Part shown: in pieces, positions 16,989 to 26,154 of the stretch
How the letters are laid out: each line of letters begins with the position of its first letter
How positions within the stretch are numbered: position 1 is the first letter of the stretch
DNA from: Pseudomonas grandcourensis
GTDB lineage: Bacteria; Pseudomonadota; Gammaproteobacteria; Pseudomonadales; Pseudomonadaceae
DNA: 64,000 nt
NCBI RefSeq assembly: GCF_039909015.1
Contig: NZ_CP150919.1
Location: forward strand, 2,952,501-3,016,500
Direction of reading: 5' to 3'
Translations under genes and position numbers: made by a program
Notes under the pieces: model-generated
Database searches by the model: none
The model's input: only the letters and a program-made list of their open reading frames with translations
What the model was told of the DNA's origin: nothing

Positions 16989-17237
16989 ATGTTCAACTTC
17001 TTCAGCAACCCTCAGAACGTCCTTCAATGGTCGAGCCGTGTACTAGGCGCGGGCCTGGCGATGCTGCTGGTCGGCATTTACGGTGCCTATCTCTACGACG
17101 GCCATCTGGCGATCACCGTGCTGGTGGCGATGCACGCCATGACCATTATTGGCCCGACCCTGTTGAAAATCGGCTATGTCATGCGCCTGCTTTCCCAGTA
17201 TCGCCTGAGCCAATTCCCGGCCCGAGTGGTGGCTTGA
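16989..17237 (+). CDS. ppyR: Small membrane regulator, PpyR-like
   Basis: An 82-residue membrane protein with two hydrophobic spans (about 18-37, LGAGLAMLLVGIYGAYL, and 40-62, ITVLVAMHAMTIIGPTLLKI) and a basic tail. Length, sequence style and position directly before NnrS match PpyR of P. aeruginosa (PA2663, adjacent to the NnrS-like PA2662), a small membrane protein linked to psl and pyoverdine expression. A good ribosome site (CAGGAG) precedes the ATG. Its stop overlaps the nnrS start by one base. The symbol rests on context plus resemblance and has not been checked by alignment. Confidence 0.7.
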   Translation: MFNFFSNPQNVLQWSSRVLGAGLAMLLVGIYGAYLYDGHLAITVLVAMHAMTIIGPTLLKIGYVMRLLSQYRLSQFPARVVA

Positions 17238-18391
17238 TGCGCAAACTGGCGGCTGCACCGCTCTTCAGCCTGGGCTTTCGACCCTTCTTTCTGGCCGGCG
17301 CCGGGTTCGCGGCCCTTGCCATCGCGATCTGGGCCTTGTGGCTGTACGGCCGCTTGCCCGGTGCGCAACCGGTGGGTGGCATGCTCGCCTGGCATCGACA
17401 TGAAATGCCATTCGGATTTGCCTCGGCCATCATTGCCGGGTTCCTGCTGACGGCGGTGCCCAACTGGACCGGTCGGTCGGGGCTCAAGGGCTGGCCGCTG
17501 ATCGGCCTGGTGCTGGTGTGGCTGCTGGCACGGCTGGCCTGGCTCCTGCCGATACCTGTGCCCTTGCTGCTGGCGTTGCAGGTTCCGTTTTTGCCGTTGC
17601 TGGTGTGGGCGTTGGGGCGCGACCTGCTGGCCGCGCGCAAGCGCGAGAATTATCCGATTCTGTTGATGGTGATGCTGCTGGCCGGGTGTCAGGCGTTGAC
17701 GTTGCTGGGGTTTGCCGTTGATGACGCCAATCTGCAACGCCATGGAGTGCTGGCTGCCTTGTGGCTGGTGGGCGCGCTGATGAGCGTGATCGGCGGGCGG
17801 GTGATTCCGTTCTTTATCCAGCGCGGCTTGAACCGTCCCGCAGCGCCTGCGGCTCATCCGTTGCCGGGCAAGGTGTTGCTGATCAGCGCCATGCTGGCGG
17901 CGGTGTCTTTTGCCGCCGGATTGAATGACGTCCCACGGGTGTGGCTGGCGCTGTTGTTTGCGTTGATCAGCGGTTTGCATCTGCTGCGATTGTGGCGCTG
18001 GCATGATCGCGGCCTGTGGCGCGTGCCGCTGCTGTGGTCGCTGTACCTGGCTTATGCCTGGCTCGCGGTGGCGACGCTGGCCATGGCGCTGTGGCACCTG
18101 GGCTGGATGCCGCAACAAAGTCTGGCCACCCATTCGCTGGCTGTCGGCGGTATCGGCGGGTTGGTTCTGGCGATGATCGCGCGGGTCAGCCTGGGGCATA
18201 CCGGGCGCTTGTTGCAGCCGTCAAAGGCGATCGTTGCGGGGTTTGCCCTGTTGTTGCTGGCGGGTGTGTGTCGAGTGTGGCTGGTGCCGTTTTCCGATCA
18301 GGGTTTGGCGCTGTCGGCGTTGCTGTGGTGTAGCGCTTTCGGTGTTTTCGTCTGGCGCTACACCGGCATTTTATTGGGGCCGAGGCTCTAG
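17237..18391 (+). CDS. nnrS: NnrS haem-copper membrane protein, nitric oxide response
   Basis: A 384-residue polytopic protein with about twelve helices. The family start is clear ([17 protein letters not shown] near residues 9-25), followed by [20 protein letters not shown] near 50-69, [15 protein letters not shown] near 190-204 and [20 protein letters not shown] near 300-319. The conserved His residues in these stretches are likely metal ligands. NnrS helps cells withstand nitrosative stress. Coupled to the small upstream gene (TGATG overlap) and followed by a terminator at 18406, the pair forms a two-gene operon under the FNR-type box. Confidence 0.9.
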   Translation: MRKLAAAPLFSLGFRPFFLAGAGFAALAIAIWALWLYGRLPGAQPVGGMLAWHRHEMPFGFASAIIAGFLLTAVPNWTGRSGLKGWPLIGLVLVWLLARLAWLLPIPVPLLLALQVPFLPLLVWALGRDLLAARKRENYPILLMVMLLAGCQALTLLGFAVDDANLQRHGVLAALWLVGALMSVIGGRVIPFFIQRGLNRPAAPAAHPLPGKVLLISAMLAAVSFAAGLNDVPRVWLALLFALISGLHLLRLWRWHDRGLWRVPLLWSLYLAYAWLAVATLAMALWHLGWMPQQSLATHSLAVGGIGGLVLAMIARVSLGHTGRLLQPSKAIVAGFALLLLAGVCRVWLVPFSDQGLALSALLWCSAFGVFVWRYTGILLGPRL

Positions 18392-18405
18392 CGAAGACCT
18401 TCAGG

Positions 18406-18428
18406 GCCGCCCTTCGAGGCGGCTTTTT
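18406..18428 (+). terminator. Rho-independent terminator after nnrS
   Basis: GCCGCC (18406-18411), loop CTTCGA, GGCGGC (18418-18423), then TTTTT. Confidence 0.85.
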
Positions 18429-18563
18429 CATGACCGGTGGTCGATGCGCCACGGCCTGCCGGCAAATTTGCGCTTAGCTGAAGGGATAGCCCGAGGCGCG
18501 CGCAGGTTTTACAAGGCCGCAGCGACGCCCCTTCAGATCACCCTGAGTCTGAGGAACCGCGCC

Positions 18564-19019
18564 ATGCTCACCCTGAACATCAATGGCCAGGACCAGGAGC
18601 TGGATGTCCCCGCCGACATGCCGCTGCTCTGGGTCTTGCGCGATGTCGCCCACCTCACCGGCACCAAGTTCGGCTGCGGCATCGCCCAATGCGGGGCCTG
18701 CACCGTGCACGTCGATGGCGCACCGCTGCGCTCGTGCATTACACCGGCCACGGCCGTGGCCGATGGACAGAAGATACTCACCATCGAAGGCCTTTCCGCA
18801 GACGGTTCGCACCCGGTCCAACAGGCCTGGGCGGAACTTGACGTGGTCCAGTGTGGCTACTGCCAGTCCGGGCAGATCATGTCGGCGGCGGCCTTGCTGG
18901 CGAAAATTCCGCAACCGACCGACAACGACATAGATCAGGCGCTGTCCGGCAACATCTGCCGTTGCGGCACTTACCCGCGAATTCGCGCGGCAGTCAAGCG
19001 CGCCGCCGAGCTGGGATGA
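18564..19019 (+). CDS. iorA: 2Fe-2S subunit of a molybdenum hydroxylase (isoquinoline 1-oxidoreductase alpha-like)
   Basis: A 151-residue electron-transfer subunit with both [2Fe-2S] clusters of the xanthine oxidase family: the plant-type site in [15 protein letters not shown] plus the downstream SC (about residues 34-58), and the second cluster in CGYCQSGQ ... GNICRCGTY (about 96-133). It passes electrons from the Mo subunit encoded directly downstream. It resembles IorA of isoquinoline 1-oxidoreductase and membrane aldehyde dehydrogenases; the actual substrate cannot be told. It is the first gene of a three-gene operon with spacings of seven and one bases. Confidence 0.88.
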   Translation: MLTLNINGQDQELDVPADMPLLWVLRDVAHLTGTKFGCGIAQCGACTVHVDGAPLRSCITPATAVADGQKILTIEGLSADGSHPVQQAWAELDVVQCGYCQSGQIMSAAALLAKIPQPTDNDIDQALSGNICRCGTYPRIRAAVKRAAELG

Positions 19020-19026
19020 GGTGGCC

Positions 19027-21195
19027 ATGAACAGCATCAACGGACTATCGCGTCGTGGTTTTCTCAAGGGCAGTGCCGTGCTGGGCGGTGGATTGGTGGT
19101 GGCGTTTGCCATGCCCGGTGCCCACCGTTTCGCCATGGGCGCGGAGAACCAGGGCAACGTGTTTGCGCCCAACGCCTTCCTGCGCATTGGCAACGACAAC
19201 AGCGTCACTGTGTTGCTCGGCCATTCGGAAATGGGCCAGGGCATCTGGACCGGCCTGACCATGCTGATCGCCGAAGAACTGGACGCCGATTGGACGAAAA
19301 TCCGCGTCGAGCATTCCCCGGCTTCGGCTGCCGATTACGGCCTGCCTGCCTTTGGCGGAATGCAAATCACTGGCGGCTCGACCTCGACCTGGATGGAGTT
19401 CGACCGCTATCGCCAGGCCGGCGCGGCGGCGCGCTTGATGTTGATCGATGCGGCGGCCAAGCGTTTCAACGTCGCGCCGTCCGAGATCCGTACCGAATCG
19501 GGGGTGGTCATTGCCGGTGAACACCGTGCCACCTATGGCGAACTGGCCGATGACGCCGGGCAATTGCCACGGCCAGACCCGGCCTCGATCAAGCTCAAGG
19601 ATGCGAAAGACTGGCGGCTGATCGGCAAGCCCACCAAGCGTCTGGACACGCCGGAGAAAATCACCGGCCGGGCGAAATTCGGCATGGACGTGCAGTTTGA
19701 CGGGCTGATGACCGCGATGGTCGCCCGTTCGCCCACCTTCGGCGGCAGCGTCAAATCCTTTGAAGGCGCCGAAGCGCTGGCGATTCCGGGCGTGCACAAA
19801 GTGGTGCAAGTGCCGACCGGCATCGCGGTGATTGCCGATCATTTCTGGGCGGCGAAGCTGGGGCGCGATGCGCTGAAAATCGAGTGGAATCCGGGGCCGA
19901 ACGCCGCGCTCAATAGCCAGGCGTTGCTGGAAAACTTCCGCAAGCTCGCCACCACCCCCGGTCTGAACGCCGGCCAGGCGGGGGATACCCAGGCTGCGCT
20001 GGCGAAAGCGGCCAAGAAGATCGACGTTGAATACAGCGTGCCTTATCTGGCCCATGCGCCGATGGAGCCGCTGAACTGCACGGTGAGCATCACCCAGGAC
20101 AAATGCGAAATCTGGACCGGCACCCAGTTCCAGACCCTGGACCAGATGGTCGCCGGGAAAATCACCGGGCTCAAACCGGAACAGGTGGTGATCCATACCG
20201 AATTTCTCGGCGGCGGCTTCGGGCGCCGGGCCAATCCGACGTCGGATTTCGTCAGCGAAGCGGTGTATGTCGCCAAGGCCGCCGGTGCACCGGTGAAAAC
20301 CGTGTGGGCGCGGGAAGACGACATCCGCGGCGGCTATTACCGCTCGGCGTTCCTGCACCATGCGCGGATCGGGCTGGGAGCCGACGGCCTGCCGCTGGCC
20401 TGGAAGCATGTGATGGTCGGGCAATCGATCATGGCCGGAACCTCGCTTGAGGCGAGCATGGTCAAGGACGGCATCGACAAGACCTCCGTCGAAGGCGTGG
20501 TCGACAGCCCTTACCTCGAAGGACTGGCCAATCACCAGATCGAACTGCATTCCCCGAAGACCGGCATCAGCGTGTTGTGGCTGCGTTCGGTGGGGCACAC
20601 CCACACCGCGTTTGTCATGGAGTCGCTGATCGATGAACTGGCCACGGCGGCCGGCAAGGATCCGGTGGAATATCGGCGCACCTTGCTCAAGGATCATCCG
20701 CGCCACCTCGGTGTGCTGAACCTCGCGGTGGAGAAGGCCAACTGGACGGCGCCGCTGCCGGACGGCCATGCCCTGGGTGTGGCGGTGCATGAGTCGTTCG
20801 GCAGCTATGTGGCCCAGGTGGCCGAGGTGTCACAGGACAACCTTGCCATCCGCGTGCACCGGGTGGTGTGTGCGGTGGACTGCGGCATTGCGGTCAACCC
20901 CCAGAGCATCGCCGCGCAGATGGAGTCGTGCATCACCTTTGGCCTCAGCTTCGCGTTGCACAGCAAGCTGACGCTCAAGGACGGACAGGTGGTGCAGTCC
21001 AACTACCACGACTATCGGGTGCTGCGGCTCAACGAAATGCCGGTGGTGGAAGTGCATATCGTGCCCAGCAGCGACAAACCCGGCGGTATCGGCGAAGCCG
21101 GTGTGCCGCCCATGGCGCCGGCGGTGGCCAACGCGGTGTTTGCCTTGACCGGGCAGCGCCTGCGGGAGCTGCCCTTGCAGCTGTCGGGGGTGTGA
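19027..21195 (+). CDS. iorB: Molybdopterin-binding subunit of an IorB-like oxidoreductase
   Basis: A 722-residue molybdenum-cofactor subunit. It starts with a twin-arginine signal ([14 protein letters not shown] at residues 8-21), so the folded complex is exported to the periplasm. Cofactor and catalytic stretches include [16 protein letters not shown] near 64-79, [12 protein letters not shown] near 394-405 and the C-terminal [14 protein letters not shown], whose Glu is the catalytic base in this family. ATG 19027 is preferred to the in-frame ATG at 21 bases before RR (19021). The first subunit and a cytochrome c flank it, matching periplasmic IorAB-cytochrome dehydrogenases rather than cytosolic xanthine oxidase. 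Substrate unknown. Confidence 0.9.
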   Translation: MNSINGLSRRGFLKGSAVLGGGLVVAFAMPGAHRFAMGAENQGNVFAPNAFLRIGNDNSVTVLLGHSEMGQGIWTGLTMLIAEELDADWTKIRVEHSPASAADYGLPAFGGMQITGGSTSTWMEFDRYRQAGAAARLMLIDAAAKRFNVAPSEIRTESGVVIAGEHRATYGELADDAGQLPRPDPASIKLKDAKDWRLIGKPTKRLDTPEKITGRAKFGMDVQFDGLMTAMVARSPTFGGSVKSFEGAEALAIPGVHKVVQVPTGIAVIADHFWAAKLGRDALKIEWNPGPNAALNSQALLENFRKLATTPGLNAGQAGDTQAALAKAAKKIDVEYSVPYLAHAPMEPLNCTVSITQDKCEIWTGTQFQTLDQMVAGKITGLKPEQVVIHTEFLGGGFGRRANPTSDFVSEAVYVAKAAGAPVKTVWAREDDIRGGYYRSAFLHHARIGLGADGLPLAWKHVMVGQSIMAGTSLEASMVKDGIDKTSVEGVVDSPYLEGLANHQIELHSPKTGISVLWLRSVGHTHTAFVMESLIDELATAAGKDPVEYRRTLLKDHPRHLGVLNLAVEKANWTAPLPDGHALGVAVHESFGSYVAQVAEVSQDNLAIRVHRVVCAVDCGIAVNPQSIAAQMESCITFGLSFALHSKLTLKDGQVVQSNYHDYRVLRLNEMPVVEVHIVPSSDKPGGIGEAGVPPMAPAVANAVFALTGQRLRELPLQLSGV

Positions 21196-21196
21196 G

Positions 21197-21778
21197 ATGA
21201 AACGACATCACTGGTTGCTTGGGGCGTTGATCCTGATCTTTCTCATCGCCTACGCATCCCACGTGTTCGCCGATGACCGCGAGGCCTTGCAGGCGTTCGA
21301 CACCGTGCAGAAAGTCTTCCAGAGCCCCCGTTGCCAGAACTGCCACATTCCCGGGGATTCGCCGCTGCAATTCGATGCCGGCGTGCCCCACGCCATGAAT
21401 GTCGTGCGGGGCATGGATGGCAAGGGCTCGGCCGGGTTGCCCTGTGCAACCTGCCATGCGCAAAGCAATCCGCCGGCCAGTTACGGCCCCCACGCGCCAC
21501 CCGGGGCTCCGCACTGGAGTTTGCCGCCGGCCGCGCACCGCATGGCCTGGATCGGCCTGCCAGCGAACAAGTTGTGCGAGATGATCAAGGATCGCTCCAG
21601 CAACGGCGATCGGGATTTTGCCGCGCTGATCAAGCACGTCAGCGACGACAAGCTGGTGCTTTGGGGCTGGAATCCGGGCGGCAATCGCGCGCCGGTACCG
21701 GTGCCCCACGATGTCTTCGTCACCCGGTTCAAACGCTGGGCCGATGCAGGAGGACCGTGCCCGGTGGCGGGTAGCTGA
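21197..21778 (+). CDS. Di-haem cytochrome c partner of the IorAB-type enzyme
   Basis: A 193-residue protein with an N-terminal hydrophobic signal or anchor ([19 protein letters not shown], residues 7-25) and two haem-binding motifs, CQNCH at 46-50 and CATCH at 83-87. It follows the Mo subunit gene after one base and would take electrons from the 2Fe-2S subunit into the respiratory chain. Proteins of this type are often labelled 'isoquinoline 1-oxidoreductase subunit'. Possible axial Met ligands include the Met of HRMAWIG and that of KLCEMIK. Confidence 0.87.
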   Translation: MKRHHWLLGALILIFLIAYASHVFADDREALQAFDTVQKVFQSPRCQNCHIPGDSPLQFDAGVPHAMNVVRGMDGKGSAGLPCATCHAQSNPPASYGPHAPPGAPHWSLPPAAHRMAWIGLPANKLCEMIKDRSSNGDRDFAALIKHVSDDKLVLWGWNPGGNRAPVPVPHDVFVTRFKRWADAGGPCPVAGS

Positions 21779-21851
21779 CCAGCGGCACGCTAACAGGGAG
21801 TCAATGCGGGTATGGGCCACTCTAATGTGCATACCCGCCAAGGAGTGAACG

Positions 21852-22433
21852 ATGTTGATCTCAGGCAAAGCGGGAAAATCGGGTCGATCCGCAAACCCGT
21901 TGCTCACGCCACAGCAAGAACGTGAACGGCTGCGGGATCTGGCGCGCCAGGCCGAGCAAGAGCTGGCGGGCGTGCAAATGGCAAGCATGGACGAGCTGAC
22001 GCTGCTGTCCAATCGCCATGGCTTCACCGCGCTGGCCCGGCTCGGGCTAGACGCCTGCCGGGAGCTGGGGACGCCGGCGACGCTGCTGTACTTCACCCTT
22101 GATGAATTCAAGCGCATGAGTTATCTGTATGGCCGGGCCAAAGGTGACGATGCGCTGAAGACATTCGCCGATGTCCTGCGTATCGGTTTTCGTGAAAGCG
22201 ATGTGGTCGGCCGGCTCGAAGGCGACCGGTTCGTGGCGTTGCTGACCGGTTCCAGCGTCGTGGAGATTGAGGCGATCAAGGCCCGGCTCAATGAGATGCT
22301 CGATGAGCGCAACGCCACGGCGCATCGCAGTTATGAGATTCGGTTCAGTGTGACCCAGGTCGAATATGACCCCATTGTTCATGACTCGATCGAGGAACTG
22401 CTGGAGGAGGCCGAGCGTGTGATGAGCCGCTAG
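21852..22433 (+). CDS. GGDEF-domain protein with degenerate active site
   Basis: A 193-residue protein: a short helical N-terminus (QERERLRDLARQAEQELAGV, 22-41), then a full GGDEF domain from MASMDELTLLSNRHGF. The signature GGDEF has become EGDRF at residues 123-127, losing the first Gly and the catalytic Glu. The upstream metal/GTP site (TLDEFKRMSYLYGRAKGDD, 82-100) is partly kept. The domain is therefore probably not an active diguanylate cyclase and may instead bind a nucleotide or partner. There is no signal peptide or sensor domain. An AAGGAG ribosome site precedes the ATG. Confidence 0.85.
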   Translation: MLISGKAGKSGRSANPLLTPQQERERLRDLARQAEQELAGVQMASMDELTLLSNRHGFTALARLGLDACRELGTPATLLYFTLDEFKRMSYLYGRAKGDDALKTFADVLRIGFRESDVVGRLEGDRFVALLTGSSVVEIEAIKARLNEMLDERNATAHRSYEIRFSVTQVEYDPIVHDSIEELLEEAERVMSR

Positions 22434-22449
22434 GGCGGTGTGGTGTTGG

Positions 22450-22535
22450 CGGGCCTCTTCGCGCGCAGGCTCGCTCCTACAGGTTTTGTGAACGCCACAA
22501 ATCCACTGTGGGAGCGAGCCTGCTCGCGATGGCGT
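22450..22535. repeat. Pair of REP elements in inverted orientation
   Basis: A REP at about 22461-22483 (gcaggctcgctcctacag) and its inverted partner at 22506-22534 (ctgtgggagcgagcctgctc) flank about 22 bases. This BIME/REPIN-like arrangement lies between convergent genes. Confidence 0.85.
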
Positions 22536-22550
22536 CCTGACAGGCACCAC

Positions 22551-22976
22551 CTATTTGGCAAACAACTGCCCAATGTCCTTGAACGCCTTGAACTCCAGCG
22601 CATTACCGCAAGGATCAAACAGAAACATCGTCGCCTGTTCACCCACCAGCCCCTGAAAGCGAATCCCCGGCTCGATCACGAAGCGCGTCCCCAGTGACTT
22701 CAAGCGCTCGGCCAACGCCTCCCACTCAGCCATCCCGAGTACCACGCCAAAATGCGGCACCGGCACATCGTGACCATCCACGGCATTGGTGTGCGCGGCC
22801 TCTTGCGCAGGGTTTTTCGGTGCCAGGTGAATCACCAGTTGATGGCCGAAGAAATTGAAATCCACCCAATGGTCGCTTGAGCGGCCTTCTTCCAGGCCAA
22901 ACACTGAACCATAGAAATGTCGGGCGGCCGGCAAGTCGTAGACTGGAATGGCCAGGTGAAAAGGGGACAGTTGCAT
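22551..22976 (-). CDS. VOC-family protein (glyoxalase-like dioxygenase fold)
   Basis: A 141-residue VOC protein: [22 protein letters not shown] at residues 6-27, a central [12 protein letters not shown], and [18 protein letters not shown] near the end. The His in FHLAIPV, the His in the central strand and the Glu in LEFKA are the expected metal ligands of the fold. Substrate unknown. It is divergent from the LysR gene at 23089 (112 bases between starts), so that regulator may control it. Confidence 0.85.
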   Translation of the reverse strand: MQLSPFHLAIPVYDLPAARHFYGSVFGLEEGRSSDHWVDFNFFGHQLVIHLAPKNPAQEAAHTNAVDGHDVPVPHFGVVLGMAEWEALAERLKSLGTRFVIEPGIRFQGLVGEQATMFLFDPCGNALEFKAFKDIGQLFAK

Positions 22977-23088
22977 CAGGCGAACCTCGGTGTGGGTGGG
23001 AATGTGTCGAGTTTAGCCCTGTGTTTTTTGATTGAAAGACGATATTTTTTGCATCGAGCTCAAATTATTTCGATCAATCGAGGTCGCC

Positions 23089-23955
23089 ATGCTGCGAGAA
23101 CTGAAAACCTTTATCGCCGTGGCGCGTTACGGCACGTTCGCCGCGGCCGGTATGCACATCGGCCTGACACAGTCGGCGGTCAGCGCGCAGATTCGCAATC
23201 TGGAACAGGCCCTTGGCATCCGTCTGTTCGACCGCACCGGCCGCCAGGCGCTGCTCAATGCGGCGGGGCAGCGTGCGTTGCCGATGGCCAGGGAAATGCT
23301 CGAGACCTTCAGCCGCATGGCTGTCAGTGACGATGTCAGTGAGTACCGTGGCGAACTGAAAATCGGCGCGGTGGCCACCGCCCAGACCGGCCTGCTGCCC
23401 CAGGCGCTGGTGCGCTTGCGTCAACAGGCGCCCTTGCTGGAACCCAAGCTGGTGCCCGGTGTGTCTCTGAACCTGCTGAGCCAGGTGGACACGGGAGAAG
23501 TGGACCTGGCGATCCTGATCAAGCCGCCGTTTGAGTTGCCCAAGGAATTGTCCGCGCAGGTGATTCGTCGCGAGCCCTTCGTGCTGATCGTACCGGCGGA
23601 CCTGAACGGCGAAGATCCGCTACAACTGCTCGCCGAGCACCCTCATGTGCGCTACGACCGCAATTCGTTCGGCGGGCGACTGGTGACGCGGTTTCTGCGC
23701 GAGCGGCAGATCGAGGTGCAGGTAGCGCTGGAGCTGGATGAGCTGGAGGCGATTGTCAAAATGGTCGAGTGTGGCTTGGGGATTTCGCTGCTGCCGGAGG
23801 CCGGGTTGTGGCTGGAGCATGGGGCGAAGGTCAGGGTAATCCGCTTGGGCGAGCTGACCTTCTATCGAGAGATTGTCTTGTTGCAGCGTTACAGCCAGCG
23901 TAATCAGCCGATTCAGCGGTTGTTTGCGCAATGCCTGACGCCGAAAGCGAATTGA
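23089..23955 (+). CDS. LysR-type regulator
   Basis: A 288-residue LysR regulator: winged helix MLRELKTFIAVARYGTFAAA ... SAVSAQIRNLEQALG at residues 1-50, then an effector domain beginning near 90 (ELKIGAVATAQTG). ATG 23089 with GAGGTCGCC upstream gives the canonical family start; an upstream in-frame TTG/ATG at 23032 would add 19 atypical residues. The divergent VOC gene is the likely target. Downstream, after 48 bases, lies the fabI-end remnant and the Rhs gene, which look unrelated. Confidence 0.9.
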   Translation: MLRELKTFIAVARYGTFAAAGMHIGLTQSAVSAQIRNLEQALGIRLFDRTGRQALLNAAGQRALPMAREMLETFSRMAVSDDVSEYRGELKIGAVATAQTGLLPQALVRLRQQAPLLEPKLVPGVSLNLLSQVDTGEVDLAILIKPPFELPKELSAQVIRREPFVLIVPADLNGEDPLQLLAEHPHVRYDRNSFGGRLVTRFLRERQIEVQVALELDELEAIVKMVECGLGISLLPEAGLWLEHGAKVRVIRLGELTFYREIVLLQRYSQRNQPIQRLFAQCLTPKAN

Positions 23956-24002
23956 ACATAACCCCCTGTGTTTGTCCGGGAAATTGCAGGCAAAAAACCA
24001 TC

Positions 24003-24075
24003 ATTACTCTTCGATGCTGCCCATGGCTGCGGCGCTGAAACCACCGCCCACGTACATGATTTCACCGCTGATGCC
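24003..24075 (-). pseudogene. Remnant of a fabI 3' end, direct repeat of 25340-25412
   Basis: Seventy-three bases match the end of the intact fabI at 25340-25412 with six substitutions (67/73 by hand count). The remnant still reads [20 protein letters not shown] then EE-stop on the minus strand, against [20 protein letters not shown] in FabI. Nothing before it on that strand resembles fabI. The two copies flank the Rhs gene as direct repeats. Confidence 0.9.
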
Positions 24076-24175
24076 TGCGCACCTTTTCCGTTTCAACCTA
24101 TCAGTTCTGCTAGTACCCAATAGTCGAAACAGGGCGGATAGTGATTTATCCATACTCCATGAATGGATCGATCCT

Positions 24176-25273
24176 ATGTTGACTCAACTGCGGTCACTGC
24201 TCTGCGAATATCACTACGATCCTCTTGATCGCCTGAACAGTCATGCCCAACCGAATGCCCCCGTGCATCAGCGGTTTTACTGCCAAAGTCGTCTTGCCAC
24301 CGAGATACAGGGGGCATTACGCAACACCATTTTCCAGTCGGGTGATCAGGTTCTGGGGCAACAACAGCGCCAGGGCGACTCAATCGACGTCGCGCTACTG
24401 GCCACTGATCAACAGCGTTCAGTCCTGCAAACACTCCAGAAAGACAATCTGCCGCAACCCATCGCTTACTCACCCTATGGCCACCATCGAGCCGAAAGCG
24501 GCTTGAGTAGTTTGTTGGGTTTCAACGGTGAGCGGGCAGATCCCGTGACCGGGCATTATTTGCTGGGTAATGGATACAGGGCGTTTAATCCGGTGTTGAT
24601 GCGGTTCAACAGTCCGGACAGTTGGAGTCCGTTTGGTAAGGGGGGATTGAATGCTTATGCGTATTGTGAAGGGGATCCGATTGGGCGGACGGATCCGACA
24701 GGGCATGTCGGGAATATTTTTAGTAGGTCTTTATTTAGGTTTATGAATACTGAAGATATTTATGGGGTGGTAATAAAAAAATATAATCTTATTGGTTATA
24801 AGGTGGCTAAAACAAGTGATCTAAGCGAAATGACTGCGCGAGGAGGAGCTTCGCGGGGCAAGGCTGGTTTCAAGGTGGAAAGCAGTGAGACTGCTGCTTA
24901 TCATAAGCAGGACAAGACTACGGAAAACATGACTCTTTCCAATTTGTCGGAATGGACAGATATACACAGGGTTTACTTGGAAAGTGATCATTTGCCATCC
25001 GTAAAAAACTTTAAAGAGGTACTGCCTTATGCACGTGAGCTAGAAGGGAGAGGCTCCGGATTCATGCCGCTTGAAGTTCCAGCTGAAAATATTAACAGGA
25101 TGTTGTTTTCAAGGTATAACAGATGGGGTGAAGACTTTGTGGCTGGTCAAAATGTATTTTCTGAAATAAGTGACAGATTGTATGTGATACGTAAGACGGA
25201 TAAACAGGTCAGCAGACAAGTGCTTGAACGTAAAAAGGTAAAAATTATTGGTATTGAGGAATTGGAGAGTTAG
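24176..25273 (+). CDS. Short Rhs-core protein with AT-rich variable C-terminal domain (probable polymorphic toxin)
   Basis: A 365-residue protein from ATG 24176. Residues about 10-98 resemble the shortened N-terminus of small pseudomonad Rhs proteins (YHYDPLDRL, RFYCQSRLATEIQG, LLATDQQRSVL). Residues 99-178 are the Rhs repeat-associated core: YSPYGHHRAE, LLGFNGERADPVTGHYLLGN, GYRAFNPVLMRFNSPDSWSP, and the closing GGLNAYAYCEGDPIGRTDPT-GH. After this the DNA becomes clearly A/T-rich and encodes about 187 residues I cannot assign to a family, the typical place for a toxin tip. No signal peptide, and no immunity-like gene before the terminator at 25299. An in-frame start as far back as 23972 would translate through the fabI remnant and is rejected. 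Confidence 0.85.
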   Translation: MLTQLRSLLCEYHYDPLDRLNSHAQPNAPVHQRFYCQSRLATEIQGALRNTIFQSGDQVLGQQQRQGDSIDVALLATDQQRSVLQTLQKDNLPQPIAYSPYGHHRAESGLSSLLGFNGERADPVTGHYLLGNGYRAFNPVLMRFNSPDSWSPFGKGGLNAYAYCEGDPIGRTDPTGHVGNIFSRSLFRFMNTEDIYGVVIKKYNLIGYKVAKTSDLSEMTARGGASRGKAGFKVESSETAAYHKQDKTTENMTLSNLSEWTDIHRVYLESDHLPSVKNFKEVLPYARELEGRGSGFMPLEVPAENINRMLFSRYNRWGEDFVAGQNVFSEISDRLYVIRKTDKQVSRQVLERKKVKIIGIEELES

Positions 25274-25298
25274 TTTTTAGTAAATTGATATTATAAGA

Positions 25299-25324
25299 AA
25301 CCCGCCAAAAGAGGCGGGTTTTTT
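25299..25324. terminator. Bidirectional terminator between Rhs gene and fabI
   Basis: AACCCGCC (25299-25306), loop AAAAGA, GGCGGGTT (25313-25320), with a T run on the plus side and the complementary A/T tract on the other. It serves both convergent genes. Confidence 0.88.
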
Positions 25325-25340
25325 ATCGGCTGACCGAAGA

Positions 25341-26135
25341 TTACTCTTCGATGCTGCCCATGGCCGTGGTGTTGAAGCCACCGTCCACGTACATGATTTC
25401 ACCGCTGATGCCGGACGCCAGGTCCGAGCACAGGAAGGCGCCGGCGTTGCCGACTTCGTCGATGGTGACGTTGCGGCGCAGCGGGGTTTGCGCTTCGTTG
25501 GCGGCCAGCATCTTGCGGAAGTTCTTGATGCCGGAAGCGGCGAGGGTGCGGATGGGACCTGCCGATACGCAGTTTACGCGGGTGCCGTCCGGGCCCAGGG
25601 AGCCGGCCAGGTAACGTACGCCGGCTTCCAGGGAAGCTTTGGCCATGCCCATGACGTTGTAGTTCGGCATGGTGCGCTCGGCGCCCAGGTACGACAGGGT
25701 CAACAGGCTGCCGTTGCGGCCTTTCATCATTTCGCGGCCGGCCTTGGCCAGGGCCACGAAGCTGTAGGCGCTGATGTCGTGGGAGATGCGGAAACCTTCA
25801 CGGGTGGTGGCTTCGGTGAAGTCGCCGTCCAGTTGGTCGCCCGGGGCGAAGCCGACGGAGTGCACGATGCAGTCCAGGCCGTCCCACTTCTTGCTCAACG
25901 CTTCGAAGACCTTGGCGATCTCTTCATCGCTGGCCACGTCGCACGGGAAGCACAGTTCAGGGCTCGAACCCCAGCCTTGTGCGAACTCTTCGACACGACC
26001 CTTGAGTTTGTCGTTCTGATAAGTGAAGGCAAGCTCAGCGCCCTCGCGATGCATGGCGGCAGCGATGCCGGATGCGATGGACAGCTTGCTGGCGACACCG
26101 ACGATCAGTACGCGCTTACCGGCGAGAAAACCCAT
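25341..26135 (-). CDS. fabI: Enoyl-ACP reductase FabI
   Basis: FabI performs the last step of each fatty-acid elongation cycle, NADH-dependent reduction of enoyl-ACP, in the cytoplasm. The 264 residues contain the modified nucleotide loop ([13 protein letters not shown], 13-25), and the catalytic Tyr149, Tyr159 and Lys166 in [20 protein letters not shown]. It is the classic triclosan-sensitive type by sequence. The ATG at 26135 has GAGGAG upstream; longer in-frame starts are rejected. Its last 24 codons are duplicated, diverged, at 24003-24075. yejF lies 19 bases upstream on the same strand. Confidence 0.96.
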   Translation of the reverse strand: MGFLAGKRVLIVGVASKLSIASGIAAAMHREGAELAFTYQNDKLKGRVEEFAQGWGSSPELCFPCDVASDEEIAKVFEALSKKWDGLDCIVHSVGFAPGDQLDGDFTEATTREGFRISHDISAYSFVALAKAGREMMKGRNGSLLTLSYLGAERTMPNYNVMGMAKASLEAGVRYLAGSLGPDGTRVNCVSAGPIRTLAASGIKNFRKMLAANEAQTPLRRNVTIDEVGNAGAFLCSDLASGISGEIMYVDGGFNTTAMGSIEE

Positions 26136-26154
26136 GTGTTGCTCCTCTTTCAGG

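Noticed and set aside
23972..24175. Longer N-terminus for the Rhs protein
   Set aside because: It would translate through the fabI remnant in antisense. The ATG at 24176 gives the N-terminus typical of short Rhs proteins.
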